Positions 37,334 through 48,993 of a DNA stretch of 64,000 nucleotides are shown one piece after another; the first letter of the stretch is position 1, and every line of letters starts with the position of its first letter. Origin of the DNA: Aphis gossypii (lineage: Eukaryota > Arthropoda > Insecta > Hemiptera > Aphididae); assembly GCF_020184175.1 (NCBI RefSeq), contig NC_065530.1:31845260-31909259 (forward strand), in the 5' to 3' direction. The position numbers were made by a program, and so were the translations under genes. The notes beneath the pieces were generated by a model that ran no database searches, had not been told where the DNA came from, and saw only the letters and a list, made by a program, of their open reading frames with translations.

Positions 37334-39793
37334 ATGCGGCGGACCAAGCAGGGATCGAGTGGCGGGGCCCTGTGGATCGCCGCGTTGTGCGCGTGTTCAG
37401 CACTGTCCCTGCAGTGGACACCGGCCGAGGCCGCGAACGTCTTGGCGCTGCAGTCGATCGCGGGCAAGAGCCACTGGAACGTGATGCGGGCGCTGCTCCG
37501 GGCGCTGACCGACCGCGGCCACACCGTGATCGCGTTCACGCCGTTTTTGGACGGCGACCGAGACGGTTACGCCGAGGTGGACGTTTCCGGGGACTTGGAG
37601 GTCAGGGTCGGGCTGAACGTGTCGCAGTTCAACGACGTACAGTGCACGCCGATAATAATCAAGCACGTCGTGAACGCGACCCGGACCGGTTGCAGCGCCG
37701 TGTTCGAACACCCGCGGATGCGAGAGATATTCGACGGCCGGTCGCGGCCGTTCGACGTGCTGGTGGTCGGGGCCCTCTGGTTGGATTGCGTGTCGTACGC
37801 GGCCAACGTCCTCCGCGTCCCCGCCGTGTACGTCGTCCCGTCGCCGATCGTCACGTACTCGGAGCGTTCGTTCTTCGGGCACGTCCCGAACCCCGCGGCC
37901 GTTTCCAACGTGCTGTTCTCGCGCGCAGTTCCCACGGCGTTCGCCGACCGTTTTGCCAACGCGTTGCAAACGGCGTACGGTTCGTGGACGCTGTGGCGAG
38001 AAGAACGGCGACACCGGCAAATCCGACCGCTCGCTAGCGACGCCGTGGTGGATCTGGTCAAACCGTCGGTGACTTTCACCAACACGCACTTTATCACCGA
38101 ACCGTCCAGGCCATTGTCGCCGGACGTCGTACAGATCGGTGGAATACATTTGGCCCAGCCGGGACCTTTGCCGAAGGTAGGTACCTATATAATAATTAAT
38201 TGTAATTTGTATAGATTATTGATCTTTTGAGCTCTTAAATAATATAGTGTACTGCGAGACACTGGCTCGCTATACCTACTCTGCACAGAGAATATGGATT
38301 AAAAATAGACAATCGAAATAATTATAAATGTCGGATTGATAGCGCATTTGTTACCTAAGTTTTTATCACAATAAGTTTTTCAATAACCTATATATTATAT
38401 TATGATAAACCGTTATAAAAAAGCAGGAACCGAGATAACACTGCGAAAGATGTGTTAACTTTAAATTTGAAAATGAAATACGGACGATTAGTGTTACGTC
38501 ACAAATTTTATAAATCTTTATCAAATGTCCTAATTAGATTCAAACAAATATTTCGTACTGGATGTATGAAAAGCATATACTTTTAGAAAATTTGAACGAA
38601 ATTGTAGTTTAAACTTTAAAGTTACGTGATTTTTTATTAAATTAATAATGTACATTAGTACGCACAAACCTTAAGAATTTATAAAAATTAAACGATTCTG
38701 CTTAAACAACGTGTTAATATAATTAAAATATTTAGAAATATAACTACTTTTGAATGAAATATTGAACGTATTGTACAATATTGTACACACTAAACATAAG
38801 GGGGGTTTCAAGACTATATTTCTATGAAAAGCTGAACAATGAACATACGCAACATTTTTTGAATTGTTAAAAATTAATTTTTACGAAATTTGTTTTTATG
38901 TTAACAGGATATTTTAGAATTCATTGATGACGCTCCTCATGGTGTAATTTACTTTACATTAGGTTCGGTGGTTTTAATGTCATCGTTACCAGAAGATGTT
39001 CTGAGCGTGTTTCGTGAATGTTTCTCTCAAATTCCACAGAAGGTGTTGTGGAAATACGAAGGCGATATGAAAGACAAACCGAAGAATGTGATGACTCGGA
39101 AATGGTTTCCACAACGCGATATACTTTGTATGTTCCGAAACATTTAAGTCGTGTCATATATTCAATAATTCTATACAGGAATACCTCTAATGCTATCGAT
39201 TTCAATCCAAAATAATTAAATAGTGCATCCCAATATGAAACTGTTTATCAGTCATGGAGGCATATCCGGAGTGTACGAAACTGTGGATGCAGGTGTGCCT
39301 GTTCTTGGATTTCCAATTTTTTATGACCAACCGAGAAATATTGACAATCTTGTCAGCGCCGGAATGGCGATTTCTATGGACCTAAATTTTGTAACTAAAG
39401 ACAAGTTGTTAGACGCAATTTTACAAATTGTCAATGATGAAAAGTTGGTAACTATTATTACGTTTTTCTAAAACAAAAAAATAATTTCTACCTTTGAATG
39501 TCTACAGATATCGACAAAACGCTAAGATTGCTTCTGAACGGTTCAAAGACCGACCTATGTCACCCGCGGATTTAGTAGTTTACTGGACTGAGTACGTTTT
39601 ACGTCATAATGGTGCGCCACATTTAAAATCACATGCTCTAAATCTGACGTGGTATCAATATTTTTTGGTTGATGTAATAATCACACTTTTATTCTTTGCG
39701 TTTATCATTTTGTTCATAATTTATTATTTGCTAAAAATGATTTATAAACACTATTTGAAGTATGTCCATAATGGCAAAGCTAAATGTGAATAA
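37334..39793 (+). CDS. UDP-glycosyltransferase (UGT), complete, 4 exons
   Basis: Exons: 37334-38176, 38908-39127, 39224-39443, 39508-39793; the join encodes 522 residues, the usual length of insect UGTs. Family knowledge: these ER-membrane enzymes transfer sugar from a UDP-sugar to small lipophilic substrates such as plant toxins, insecticides and pigments. Residues 1-33 look like a signal peptide (ALWIAALCACSALSL). The acceptor-binding half follows with the likely catalytic His in GKSHWNVM. Exons 2-3 carry the UGT signature: WFPQRDIL, HPN, ISHGG, GVPVLGFP, then DQPRNIDN. Exon 4 ends in one membrane span (VDVIITLLFFAFIILFIIYYLL) and a short Lys-rich cytoplasmic tail. Exon 1 is GC-rich whereas exons 2-4 are AT-rich. 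The intron-3 donor must be GTTGGT at 39444, since the GTAACT six bases on gives a stop. AATAAA overlaps the stop codon. The substrate cannot be predicted. Confidence 0.95.
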
Positions 39794-40614
39794 ATAATTA
39801 AACGTCATAAAAATAATATTTTACTTAAATTAATAGATAAAAATGATCATACTTACCTTTATCCTATATCTGATTTCCATTACAGAAAATAATTATTACT
39901 ATATACTTTATATATTACACTAATATGATTCGGTTTTATTTTCTCTTCCAGCATCAATGATCAACTGATATTAAGATAGATAGGTATAACTATAGCAACA
40001 TGCACGTTATTGTGGTTTGAATATTACATTTAAATAATATTAAAGACTAAAAAAAAACTGATTAATTGCGTATACCTACATGTTACCGTCAATGATATAA
40101 ATTAGTTAATAATATAAATGCCTAGTCAATATTATAAATTCCTAACATTAGTAGTTGATATTGTCAAATGTCAATGCCTAGGCATTAACTGACAACATAG
40201 ACAAAATTGTAAGATTCAAATATTTTGTTAACACATTTAGTCATTTAGAACTATCTATGACTAGGAACTTACCTTAAAGTTTAATACTGATATGTCTTGT
40301 ACTATGATTACACAACGATCACGCGTCGGTTATTTTATACAACTTTTGTTCCTTATTAATAGTTTCAATTCACTTTTATACTAATAATATTATATTATAT
40401 CTTTAAACTATTTCATTCCGTAATAAAAATATATTGTACTGGACCAATTATGTTATAAAAAATGTACACTAATTATATTATACGATTCGTATTTATATAT
40501 ATGTGTATTAATCTGTGCTTAAAGTTGTGAACTATTATTTTAGTAGCTCTATAAATATACTAAATGTATTAAGTATTTATCTCTGCATTGTTGGTTCAAA
40601 GTTCAAACATTAAG
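39794..40614. other. Non-coding AT-rich stretch
   Basis: 3' flank of the UGT gene. There are no open frames of note, no paired repeats and no recognisable element. Confidence 0.4.
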
Positions 40615-41180
40615 GTCCGTCACGCCAGCACCCCAAGTTCTAAATTTTTGCACCAAAATTACACAAGATTATGTAACCATTTTGTAACGAAATATAACCA
40701 AAAAAACCATATATATATAAACAAGTAGTAATATATTTATAATTAATAACACTAAAAATATCAAAAAAAAAATCATCAAAAATTCTTATGATTTCTTAAA
40801 TTTCCTTAATCGGTTGTCTTGTAACTTAATACTGTAGCTAGTGTAGCTCCCATTGATTAATCAAGAAATGCATTCCTATTGAAACGAAATATACCTATGG
40901 GAATTTCTCCTCCGAGGGTCCATTAAATTTTGATGTTGAAACATTTTCTGATTAAATGTAAGACAATAATTATACATACATGTATATATTATATGAACAA
41001 TATTAAAAGTTGAACAGTTCAACGCTTTTAAATTACCTGCAGATCGTTCATTTAATTTGTTCGCCAATGTACCGCGCAAGAAGTTTTCACATGCATGCTG
41101 TTTACATTGTGTTTTGGAAATATCAGTTCCGGAATATATAGCATCATCAATCTACATTTTTTTTAAAGAATAATTATAAT
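40615..41180 (+). repeat. Unnamed repeat family R, copy 4, with adjoining unit
   Basis: 40716-41157 is nearly identical to 32757-33172, with one short internal duplication (a repeat of GTAGCT near 40840). The adjoining 40615-40690 matches 31439-31526 in inverse orientation. The high identity of copies 2 and 4 suggests they are the youngest pair in the window. Confidence 0.88.
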
Positions 41181-41599
41181 AAAAAAATATATTTAATGTT
41201 TTTAATACGCATATTACATTAAACTAAATTGATACCTATTTAGTTTAGTCGTATAAGACTAAAGTTCTACAAATAAATTAAATTGTTATTTAATTTTTAA
41301 CTGTTATGGTATAAGTGACTCATCTCTAGTAGTCTAGACTCTAGATTCAACTTTCAACTTTGAATCGTCTAAGATCATTGTTAAATCATTTTAATTTTTA
41401 GCAAATGATATAAATTACGATATCACAAGAATAGTATACAACATATTCAACATTATCTCGTAAAATACGACTTCCACATCACAACGATTAGAAATATACG
41501 AACCTAGATAATCTATTTTTATGATTTTTCTTTAAATTAAAGCATTAATTTAAGCTTTTATTAAATTTTCAAGTTTTTTTTTATCGATATTCTAAAAAT

Positions 41600-42065
41600 A
41601 AATGCTTAGAAAAAAAAAAAAAAATCGAAAAATTCAGTGGTCTATAAATAGCTCAAAAAAGTCAGAATATTTTGAAAATTTAACCTTGTGCAGATAACCC
41701 AGCCCTAGTATAAAAATTTGGTTAAAATAAATTTCATGAATTTACAGTGATTCGTTTTTGAGTTAGGTATAACTATTTAATAACATCAATTTTGTCAAAA
41801 ACTGGTTTTGTGTAAAAATTTCTGTTTTTCAGTCACTTTTTTTTATGGTTTTTCCCGAATTTTTTGAAAACTGCTAAAAACTTCTTACTTTTGACTTGTA
41901 CAATGCAAATGCTCCAAGGATGTTCAATTTTCCATCGGAAACCACCTTTGAAGTTTTAAATTGAAGCATTATTTCGACAAACTATGGTGTACAGTGTACA
42001 CGCAAAAAAAGTAAAAACACATCATTGTAAAATCAATACTGTCCTCACTCCGTTCTGAATCTAAA
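41600..42065 (+). repeat. Interspersed repeat, copy 3 (TIR-type family)
   Basis: The start (TCTATAAATAGCTCAAAAAA, then ATATTTTGAAAATTTAA) matches 14490-14530, and the end CACTCCGTTCTGAATCTA is the inverse of the words at 14205 and 21481. The middle carries GAAAACTGCTAAAAACTTCT as in related aphid repeats. No coding capacity. Confidence 0.72.
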
Positions 42066-42277
42066 ATTATTTGCATGAAAAAAAATAAAAATATATTAGA
42101 TAGCTGAGCGTGTAAAAAATAAAAATATAATTAAAAATTGTTTGATGATAGATGAATCATTGACAAACTGTAGCACAAAGCATAAAATTTAAATAATTGA
42201 ACAACTATGAATACGCAAAATGTATAATAGAACAAAATTATTTATAAGACAAAACGCATTGTGTAATCAGGTCTAAT

Positions 42278-42554
42278 TAGGCGCAGACTGGTAAAAAAGG
42301 GCAAGGCCGCAAGGGATGCTATATAATTTAAAGGGCAAATAACAAAAATTATTATTATTAGTATTCTTTATGATTGTTATTAATATTTTATAAATAATAG
42401 ATTTACCTACAATTTTATTAGAATATTGTAACTTTCGCCTTCAAAATTTACATTCACTTTAAGTATTGAGTAATTAAGGCACATTCATACCGATATAGGG
42501 GCAAATACATCGTAGGGAAAGGGATGCTGTAGCATCCCAGCCAGTTAGCGCCTG
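42278..42554. mobile_element. Probable non-autonomous DNA transposon, 277 bp
   Basis: The left end TAGGCGCAGACTGG and the complement of the right end CAGGCGCTAACTGG form 14-bp inverted repeats with three mismatches. Just inside the right end is a near-palindrome GGGATGCTGTAGCATCCC. Matching words (AAGGGATGCTAT) occur near the left end. No target duplication was found. Confidence 0.6.
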
Positions 42555-43047
42555 TACCCAATATTAAAAAAAAATGAGGACATGAGGAAAAATATAAAAT
42601 TATAAAACAATTGATTATTATATAAAGTATATTGATGTATATTAATTAATTAATACGACAGAACTAAAATACAATACTATATAGTTATTATAGTTATTAT
42701 TACTGAAGCAGAAATATCTACATGTAGAGCTTTTATATTCTGATTTTAAAACAATTGTGAGTGCATTGTTTTTTAATGGTTCAACATTAACCTGATTGAA
42801 AATTGTATTAAGTGCTAATTAATCATTAATGTAATAATTTAATATAAAATACCATCTGTTATAACTGATAACACTATTTAATATTTCATAATAGTTACCA
42901 TTAATTTTGGAATCAATTTTCTTTATGATTACATCCGGTTATCTATTTATTTGGAAAAGAATTACTACTCAATTTTTTTTTTTTTTTGTACCAATTTTGT
43001 TTAAAAATGAACCCAGCCTACTGAAAAATACATGTGTAGAGTTTTTC

Positions 43048-43101
43048 CAGGAAGCAACATTCTAAGGGGGTGCTATAGCACCCCCTCTGGATCTGTGCCT
43101 G
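43048..43101. repeat. 54-nt palindromic element end, perfect 20-nt core
   Basis: 43066-43085 is the perfect palindrome GGGGGTGCTATAGCACCCCC. The outer sequence is also roughly symmetric: CAGG..CA at the left and TGTGCCTG at the right. This looks like a transposon reduced to its two ends, or one end of an element with a subterminal hairpin. It lies in AT-rich non-coding DNA. Confidence 0.6.
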
Positions 43102-43802
43102 ATTATTAATCACCTATATAATTTTATGTGTGGGCTTGTTGCTTCTACAACACGGAATCATAGAATACCCGAAACTCACTAGTATGTTTTTTTATAATAT
43201 TCATTATAATAAATTAATAAATTTTGTCTTGTTTTATAACAGATAAGCTCAGTGCACATAAGTATAATATATAGTTAAAATTATTCATGGTACCTGGACA
43301 TTAAATCTACATAAGTTTGTTATTGTTTTAAAAGGCTTGACTTCCAGAATATTCACTTGTTCAGATTCTTGAGTTTAAATTATGACTAATGAGTACTTGA
43401 CACAATACTATTTAGTAAATGTGATAAGTGTTTACCAATAATATATAACACATAATAATTTACCAAATGTATATTAACAGATTTATTTATAAATAATATT
43501 TATTGCATATCGGATATCTTTATTTACTATGATATTTACAGATATTAAAAATGACAATTACTCAACTATAAATTAATACAATTTTTATGTAATAAGTATA
43601 TAGTTGTAACAACAGTTGGATAAAATAAATATATTTTAAAGAGAGTTAAAGAAATATTAGATGATAAAAATTAAAGTTTATTAAATTTTTATTGGAAATA
43701 TGTAATTTTGAGTTATAGGACTGAAAAAAACTGTTTACTTAACTATTATCTTATCTCATAGCAAAGGAACAAAATTCAACACAATGAAAATTATAGTCAA
43801 GT

Positions 43803-46800
43803 TTATTTTTTAGTTGGTTTTTGTTTCATTTTTTGTCCGTTTTCAACTGGAATGCCTTTTGATATAGATAATTTAGATTTCAATTGTATCAATAAATCAA
43901 TTTCAGGCTGTAATTCACTTTTTTCAACTTTTGCTTCCTTCAGTTTTCGTACTTTGTCGCCCTGTCAATAAATTATTAAAATTTAGTAAATATTATAATT
44001 AAAAAGATTATCCATTTATTATTTACTAATATTCATGACAATACATTTTGCAGTTAATCAATTGTTTTGAATTTCTATTGACACAGTTCATGGTTAGTGT
44101 ATACTGAGTGCTGAACAGTTAACAGTGAAACAATGTACCAATCATTACTTAGAATTTGAATAATAATGTTAGTTTAAAATCCACTTAGACTATAAATTAT
44201 GAAGACATTAAAATTACTACAAAAAAAATATATTGAATATTTATTTTTATATATATACATATTTAAGAAATGTTTTGTAAATATCTTGTAATTATATGAT
44301 GAAATGAAAACAAACATGCATGGTTAACTTTTAAAATTTTAAAAAGTAATAAAGGATCAATATTTTTACAATAAGTTTGTAATCATAATGGAGATTATAA
44401 TTATCGTACACTTCACAAATTAGTTGTAAGTTTAGGTAGATTTAATTGTTTAACACATATTGATAAATAATCCCATCCAAATTGTTATGTTATATTGCAA
44501 TTACCTGTTTGGAAATTTCTTTTTCTAAATCTTCAATAGATATTGGATTAGTAGCTAATTTCATTTTTTCTAAGCTTTTCTTCATCTCCAATAACGTTAA
44601 AACATATGGTTCCCATTCACTTTTTTGTGCTCCACTTTGTTTTAATTGTCGCACTGTATCTCCCTAACATCAAACGAGTATAATATAAATTACAATATAA
44701 TCATTTTTTTTTTTAATGGTTTAAAAAAAAATTTGAAACATAGATAACTTTTAAATTCATTAAAATAAGTTTACATACTTGTTTAGAAATAGCTTCTTCC
44801 ATTTGTTCTACTGTTGTAATTTGTTTAATATCCAATCCAGAAGCCATTGCTAATTCTTTTTCCTGTGATTTCTGTTTTCCAGCAAAACGACTTTTTAATT
44901 GATTGACGACTGATGGATCAATTTTTTCAAATAATGGAGCTGGCTGTGATTTAAATAAAAATAAATTAGCGTTTATTGTTTATAAGCATAAAACTATTAA
45001 GTAATACTTTTCCAATTTTATGTCCAGATGGCAAGAAAACGGCTACGAAATTATTTAATAAAAATGAAGAGATATCAATGTTCAACTGTTTTCCGATTAT
45101 ATTAACAGTTTGTGGCATATAAGGTTGTAACATAACGGCTAGTAAACACACTAAATTACAACTTAGTCCAATGACTGTACCTGCTCTGATTCTAAAATAT
45201 TATGCAATAATATTAGTCGAGTAAAATAAATAGTACTTTTATTTTCATATTTATTATTACTTTTCTTCATTAGATCCTTTAATTAACACCCATGGTTTTT
45301 GGAATTGCATGTATTGGTTACCATGACGAGAAATTGAAAGTATGAGCCGTAAACCATCTCTAAGTTTTGCTTTATCCAACATACTTAAGTATTCTTTGAG
45401 GTCACGCGTTACTAATGCTAATAAAGTGAGTTCATCATTTCCTAATTGAATTTCAGGAATAACACAATCAAAAAACTTTTCTAAAAATGATAAAGCTCTG
45501 AAATATTTGTTTTATACAAATTAGTATTTAATAATTATGTAAGAGTACACATTATTTTTCTAAACAATCAAAATACATAAGCATAATTATGTAAAGATCT
45601 ATATTTAAATTACCTATTACAAAAGTTTCCTAAATTGTTTAACAATTCAGAATTATTTTTAGTAGCTAGATCAGCCCAGCTAAATGAACTATCTTGAGAT
45701 TCAGGACGGACAAATAATAAGTAAAATCTAAAAACATCAGCAGGCAACCCTGTATCTTGAGCATCATTTCCAAATACTCCAATACCGCGGGACTTAGAAA
45801 ATTTACCATCTTCATAGTTTAAATATTCTAAAACAATAAAAATATACATAAATACTGATTAGGTTCAACATTTTTGCAACCACAAACCTGTTGCCATTAT
45901 ATGATTGACCATTGTATAGTTTCGTTCAGTAGAAAAAAGGCATACTGGAAACATAACAGAATGAAAAGGCACATTATCTTTTGCCATGAATTGGTAGTAT
46001 GTTATTTTAGTATCGTCTTCAGGTTGCCACCACTTACGCCATTCTGGCGTATAAACAGCACTCATACTCATGTAGCCAATCGGTGCATCAAACCAAACAT
46101 AAAACACCTATAAACTCAGTTGTTTGAGATATTTTGCTAATAATGTAAAAACAAAAATCATTAAGTGTTAAAATTAACAGCATACTTTTGACTTGAAGTC
46201 TTCAAGTGGTACAGGAATTCCCCATTTCAAATCTCTTGTAATACATCTCTCTTTCAACCCATCTTTTAACCAAGACTTAGTTATCACTTTAGCATTATAA
46301 GACCAATCATCACCAGATTTATCTACCCAATCATTAAGTTTAGCTTCAACTTTGGGTAAATTCAAAAAGAGTTGCTGAGAACTACGTACAACTGGTGTTT
46401 TTTGACAAACCTTGCATCTAGGTTTTAAAAGTTCAGTAGCATTTATTAAATGACCACAACCATCACATTGATCACCTCTAGCGTCCTCATATTTACACAG
46501 AGGACATGTTCCTTCAACAAATCGATCGGCTAAAAATCTAAAACAAAATTAATAATGTCAGAATAGGTAATAATATAAAAATTAAGAAATTGTCTGCATG
46601 TGTGGCGTAAGAAATGTATTTTGATAAATAACATACCTATCACAATTTTCACATAAAAGTTGTTCCATAGATGCAGTAGTAGTATAACCATTATTGTGTA
46701 CTTCTTTGAATATTTCTTGAACAATTCTAAATTAAATACAAATCAATATATATATTTTTTAAAACTAATTTAATTTAAATATAATATTACAATAAAAGTT

Positions 46801-48031
46801 AGAATTATAAATGTACAATTTTTACTCGGTTTGTTTTGGTGATGTAGTTCTACCAAAATGATCAAAACTGATATTGAACCACGTATATATTTCACTATGA
46901 ATTTTGAAATATTTGTCACAAATTTGTTGCGGAGTTAATTTTTCTTCTAATGCTTTTGTTTCAGTAGCAGTACCATATTCGTCAGTACCACTAATGTACA
47001 ATGTATTCCAACCACGTAATCTACAATATCTATTAAATAAAAGGAAAAAACAATGATTAATTTGATTTAATGGTAAATTACTTAATAAGAATACAACAAT
47101 AATATTACACTTTAACTACTGTCAAAAACATTCACTATACGTATTTAATATATTATAGTTTGTATAATGTTAAACTTGCCATATTAATATATGATACATT
47201 TAAATTATAAAAAATTATAGTACATAATGCATATATTATTATATAATAAATAATGACTTATGTTCAAACAGATCATATTATTTAAAATAATTACCTTGCA
47301 AAAACATCGGCAGATAAAACACAACCAATTATATTACCAAGATGTGGAACATTGTTGACATATGGTAGTGCTGAAGTCACAAGAACATTTTTTTCGCCTT
47401 TTACAGGTAATCTTTAATAAAAATACGAAAATATAAAAACAAACAAATAAATGAAATAATGTTCATTGGTACCTATAACATTACAATACTATATTATTCT
47501 AACAAAAAGTAATAGACATTGATAAGTTAGTGTACTAATAAAGATAGAATATTATTGTAGAAATATAAAATATATTGAGTAGAGTAAACATTTTTTTTTC
47601 TACTTCAAACAAATTTCAATCTACTTTTGTTACATAAATTAGGTACATATTCAAAATATTTAATCAAATAGGTACCCGAGTATGTATCTATTACGTAACT
47701 AAACAAATTTAAGTTATTTAAATTATTACTAATATAATTAATTGATAAATATTTATTTATTTATTTTATTTTATTTTAACGTATTTAATACAATAGGGTA
47801 TGTATGTATGCCAAAGAATTGTTATGAAGCACTGTAAAATAACATGGTTTAAAATTGTTTAGGCATTCGAGCCCATCGGTAAAAATTAAAATTTAAAACA
47901 ACTAATGACGATCAAACTTACACTGGATGGCATTCAACTCTATTGATATCTTTTAGACAGGACTTGGATATCCACGAATTCTTCGCATTCAATAACTCGA
48001 ATTCGTCTACTTCGACGGTCGTCAGCGACAT
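43803..48031 (-). CDS. MARS1: Cytosolic methionyl-tRNA synthetase, 14 exons
   Basis: Coding exons in transcript order: 48031-47922, 47411-47295, 47029-46826, 46726-46637, 46537-46186, 46107-45888, 45827-45614, 45497-45261, 45191-45008, 44943-44779, 44663-44505, 43961-43803, all GT..AG; that is twelve segments, summing to 736 residues in one frame. The enzyme charges tRNA-Met with methionine in the cytosol. The class I HIGH motif appears as PHLGN, followed by a zinc-binding insert with CENC, CPLC, CDGC and CKVC. The tRNA-editing-free catalytic core has WFDAPIGY, and the KMSKS motif appears as KFSKS. After the anticodon-binding helices come two C-terminal WHEP repeats (GDTVRQLKQSGAQKSEWE and GDKVRKLKEAKVEKSELQ). 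An in-frame stop at 48062-48064 supports the ATG at 48031. The GST-like N-terminal domain of vertebrate MARS1 is absent. A poly(A) candidate lies at 43693-43688. Confidence 0.96.
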
Positions 48032-48236
48032 TTTTACAACTTTTGAAACTTTAAGTAGTTCTTAATAATCAAACGACCACTCTCGTGTTTCGTTTTTAGT
48101 TGACAGGTCACTTAACGTTTTTCGACTTTGCAGTTAGCACTTTTGCAGATTGGCGCTTGCTCTATTTTGCACTTCGCAGACTGCAGAGTGCAGATCACCT
48201 ATCAGCACACGTAAACACTGTAGATAATCTATAATC

Positions 48237-48260
48237 TATAGATAATATATATTATCTATA
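48237..48260. repeat. 24-nt perfect palindrome
   Basis: The arms TATAGATAATAT and ATATTATCTATA are exact complements with no loop. Similar words (TAGATAATCTATAATC) stand immediately upstream, so it may be part of a larger degenerate palindrome. Confidence 0.7.
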
Positions 48261-48267
48261 CTATAAT

Positions 48268-48296
48268 CACGGTTAGGTTATAATCTAAAAACCTTG
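48268..48296. repeat. Degenerate 29-nt palindrome related to hairpin A (hairpin D)
   Basis: It starts CACGGTTAGG and ends AAAAACCTTG, exactly 29 nt like hairpin A at 14.1 kb, and about 21 of 29 positions agree with it. The arms pair imperfectly. No flanking direct repeat is visible. It lies four bases before the left direct repeat of hairpin C. Confidence 0.5.
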
Positions 48297-48300
48297 CCGG

Positions 48301-48356
48301 TTAGTAACCACGATTAAAGATATTATTTATTTATATCTTTAATCGTGTTAGTAACC
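48301..48356. repeat. Tiny palindrome with 9-bp flanking direct repeats (hairpin C)
   Basis: Arms CACGATTAAAGATAT and ATATCTTTAATCGTG (15 nt, exact complements) surround a short AT loop. The 9-mer TTAGTAACC flanks it on both sides (48301-48309 and 48348-48356), the left copy sharing its last C with the arm. Removing the insert leaves continuous sequence, as for hairpins A and B. Confidence 0.85.
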
Positions 48357-48993
48357 GAACTACCGAAGTGATTGGTTTGTTCTTTGATATAACCAAATAT
48401 TATAACGAATTTTTTTTTATCATCGATTCCAATTTTATGGGGAAAAATAGTCTCCGATTACAAGTAACGAATTTCTGGAAAGTGCCTACAACTTAATGCT
48501 ATCATAGTGTCAAAGTCAAACTGTCAATTAAGTAGTTACTAAACTACTAAAGTTACTTGTTAGTAGTTAGTAGTTACCGATTAGTGACCAAGTATTTCTG
48601 TCCTCTAATATTGTATCGTCACGATATTCTCGTGATATAATTTATTTTAAATACTAGATTTGTAAGTTATTTCTCTGGAAAACTAATGTAGTGAGTATAA
48701 AACATGATTGTTATGAGATCTGTTACGTTTGAACTTATTTTGTTGATTGATTTTATTTATCATTGGTCTATATGGACTATATCTAGACATCTAGTCTGGT
48801 TTAATTATAGTTCTATCAATAACCTAATTCAAATTTTTAATACAATGTTTTCTATCAATATAATATAATTTCAGTGGTGTAAGGTGTTGTACAAGTTCTT
48901 CACAGTTCACGATAACCATTAATTTTTTGTTAGATAAAGTTTTATAGATTAAGATTTTTATAAAATTTCAATATGTATTATACTTAATATATA

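Larger units (their letters stand above)
48032..48993. other. Upstream region of MetRS with hairpins
   Basis: The first about 170 bp upstream of the MetRS start is less AT-rich and is the likely promoter and 5' UTR. Beyond that come several hairpins (listed separately) and AT-rich sequence without coding exons. Confidence 0.45.

Noticed and set aside
37372..38149. Long Arg/Pro/Val-rich frames on both strands over UGT exon 1
   Set aside because: Shadows of the GC-rich UGT exon; they lack homology and conflict with the UGT frame, which joins to the signature exons.
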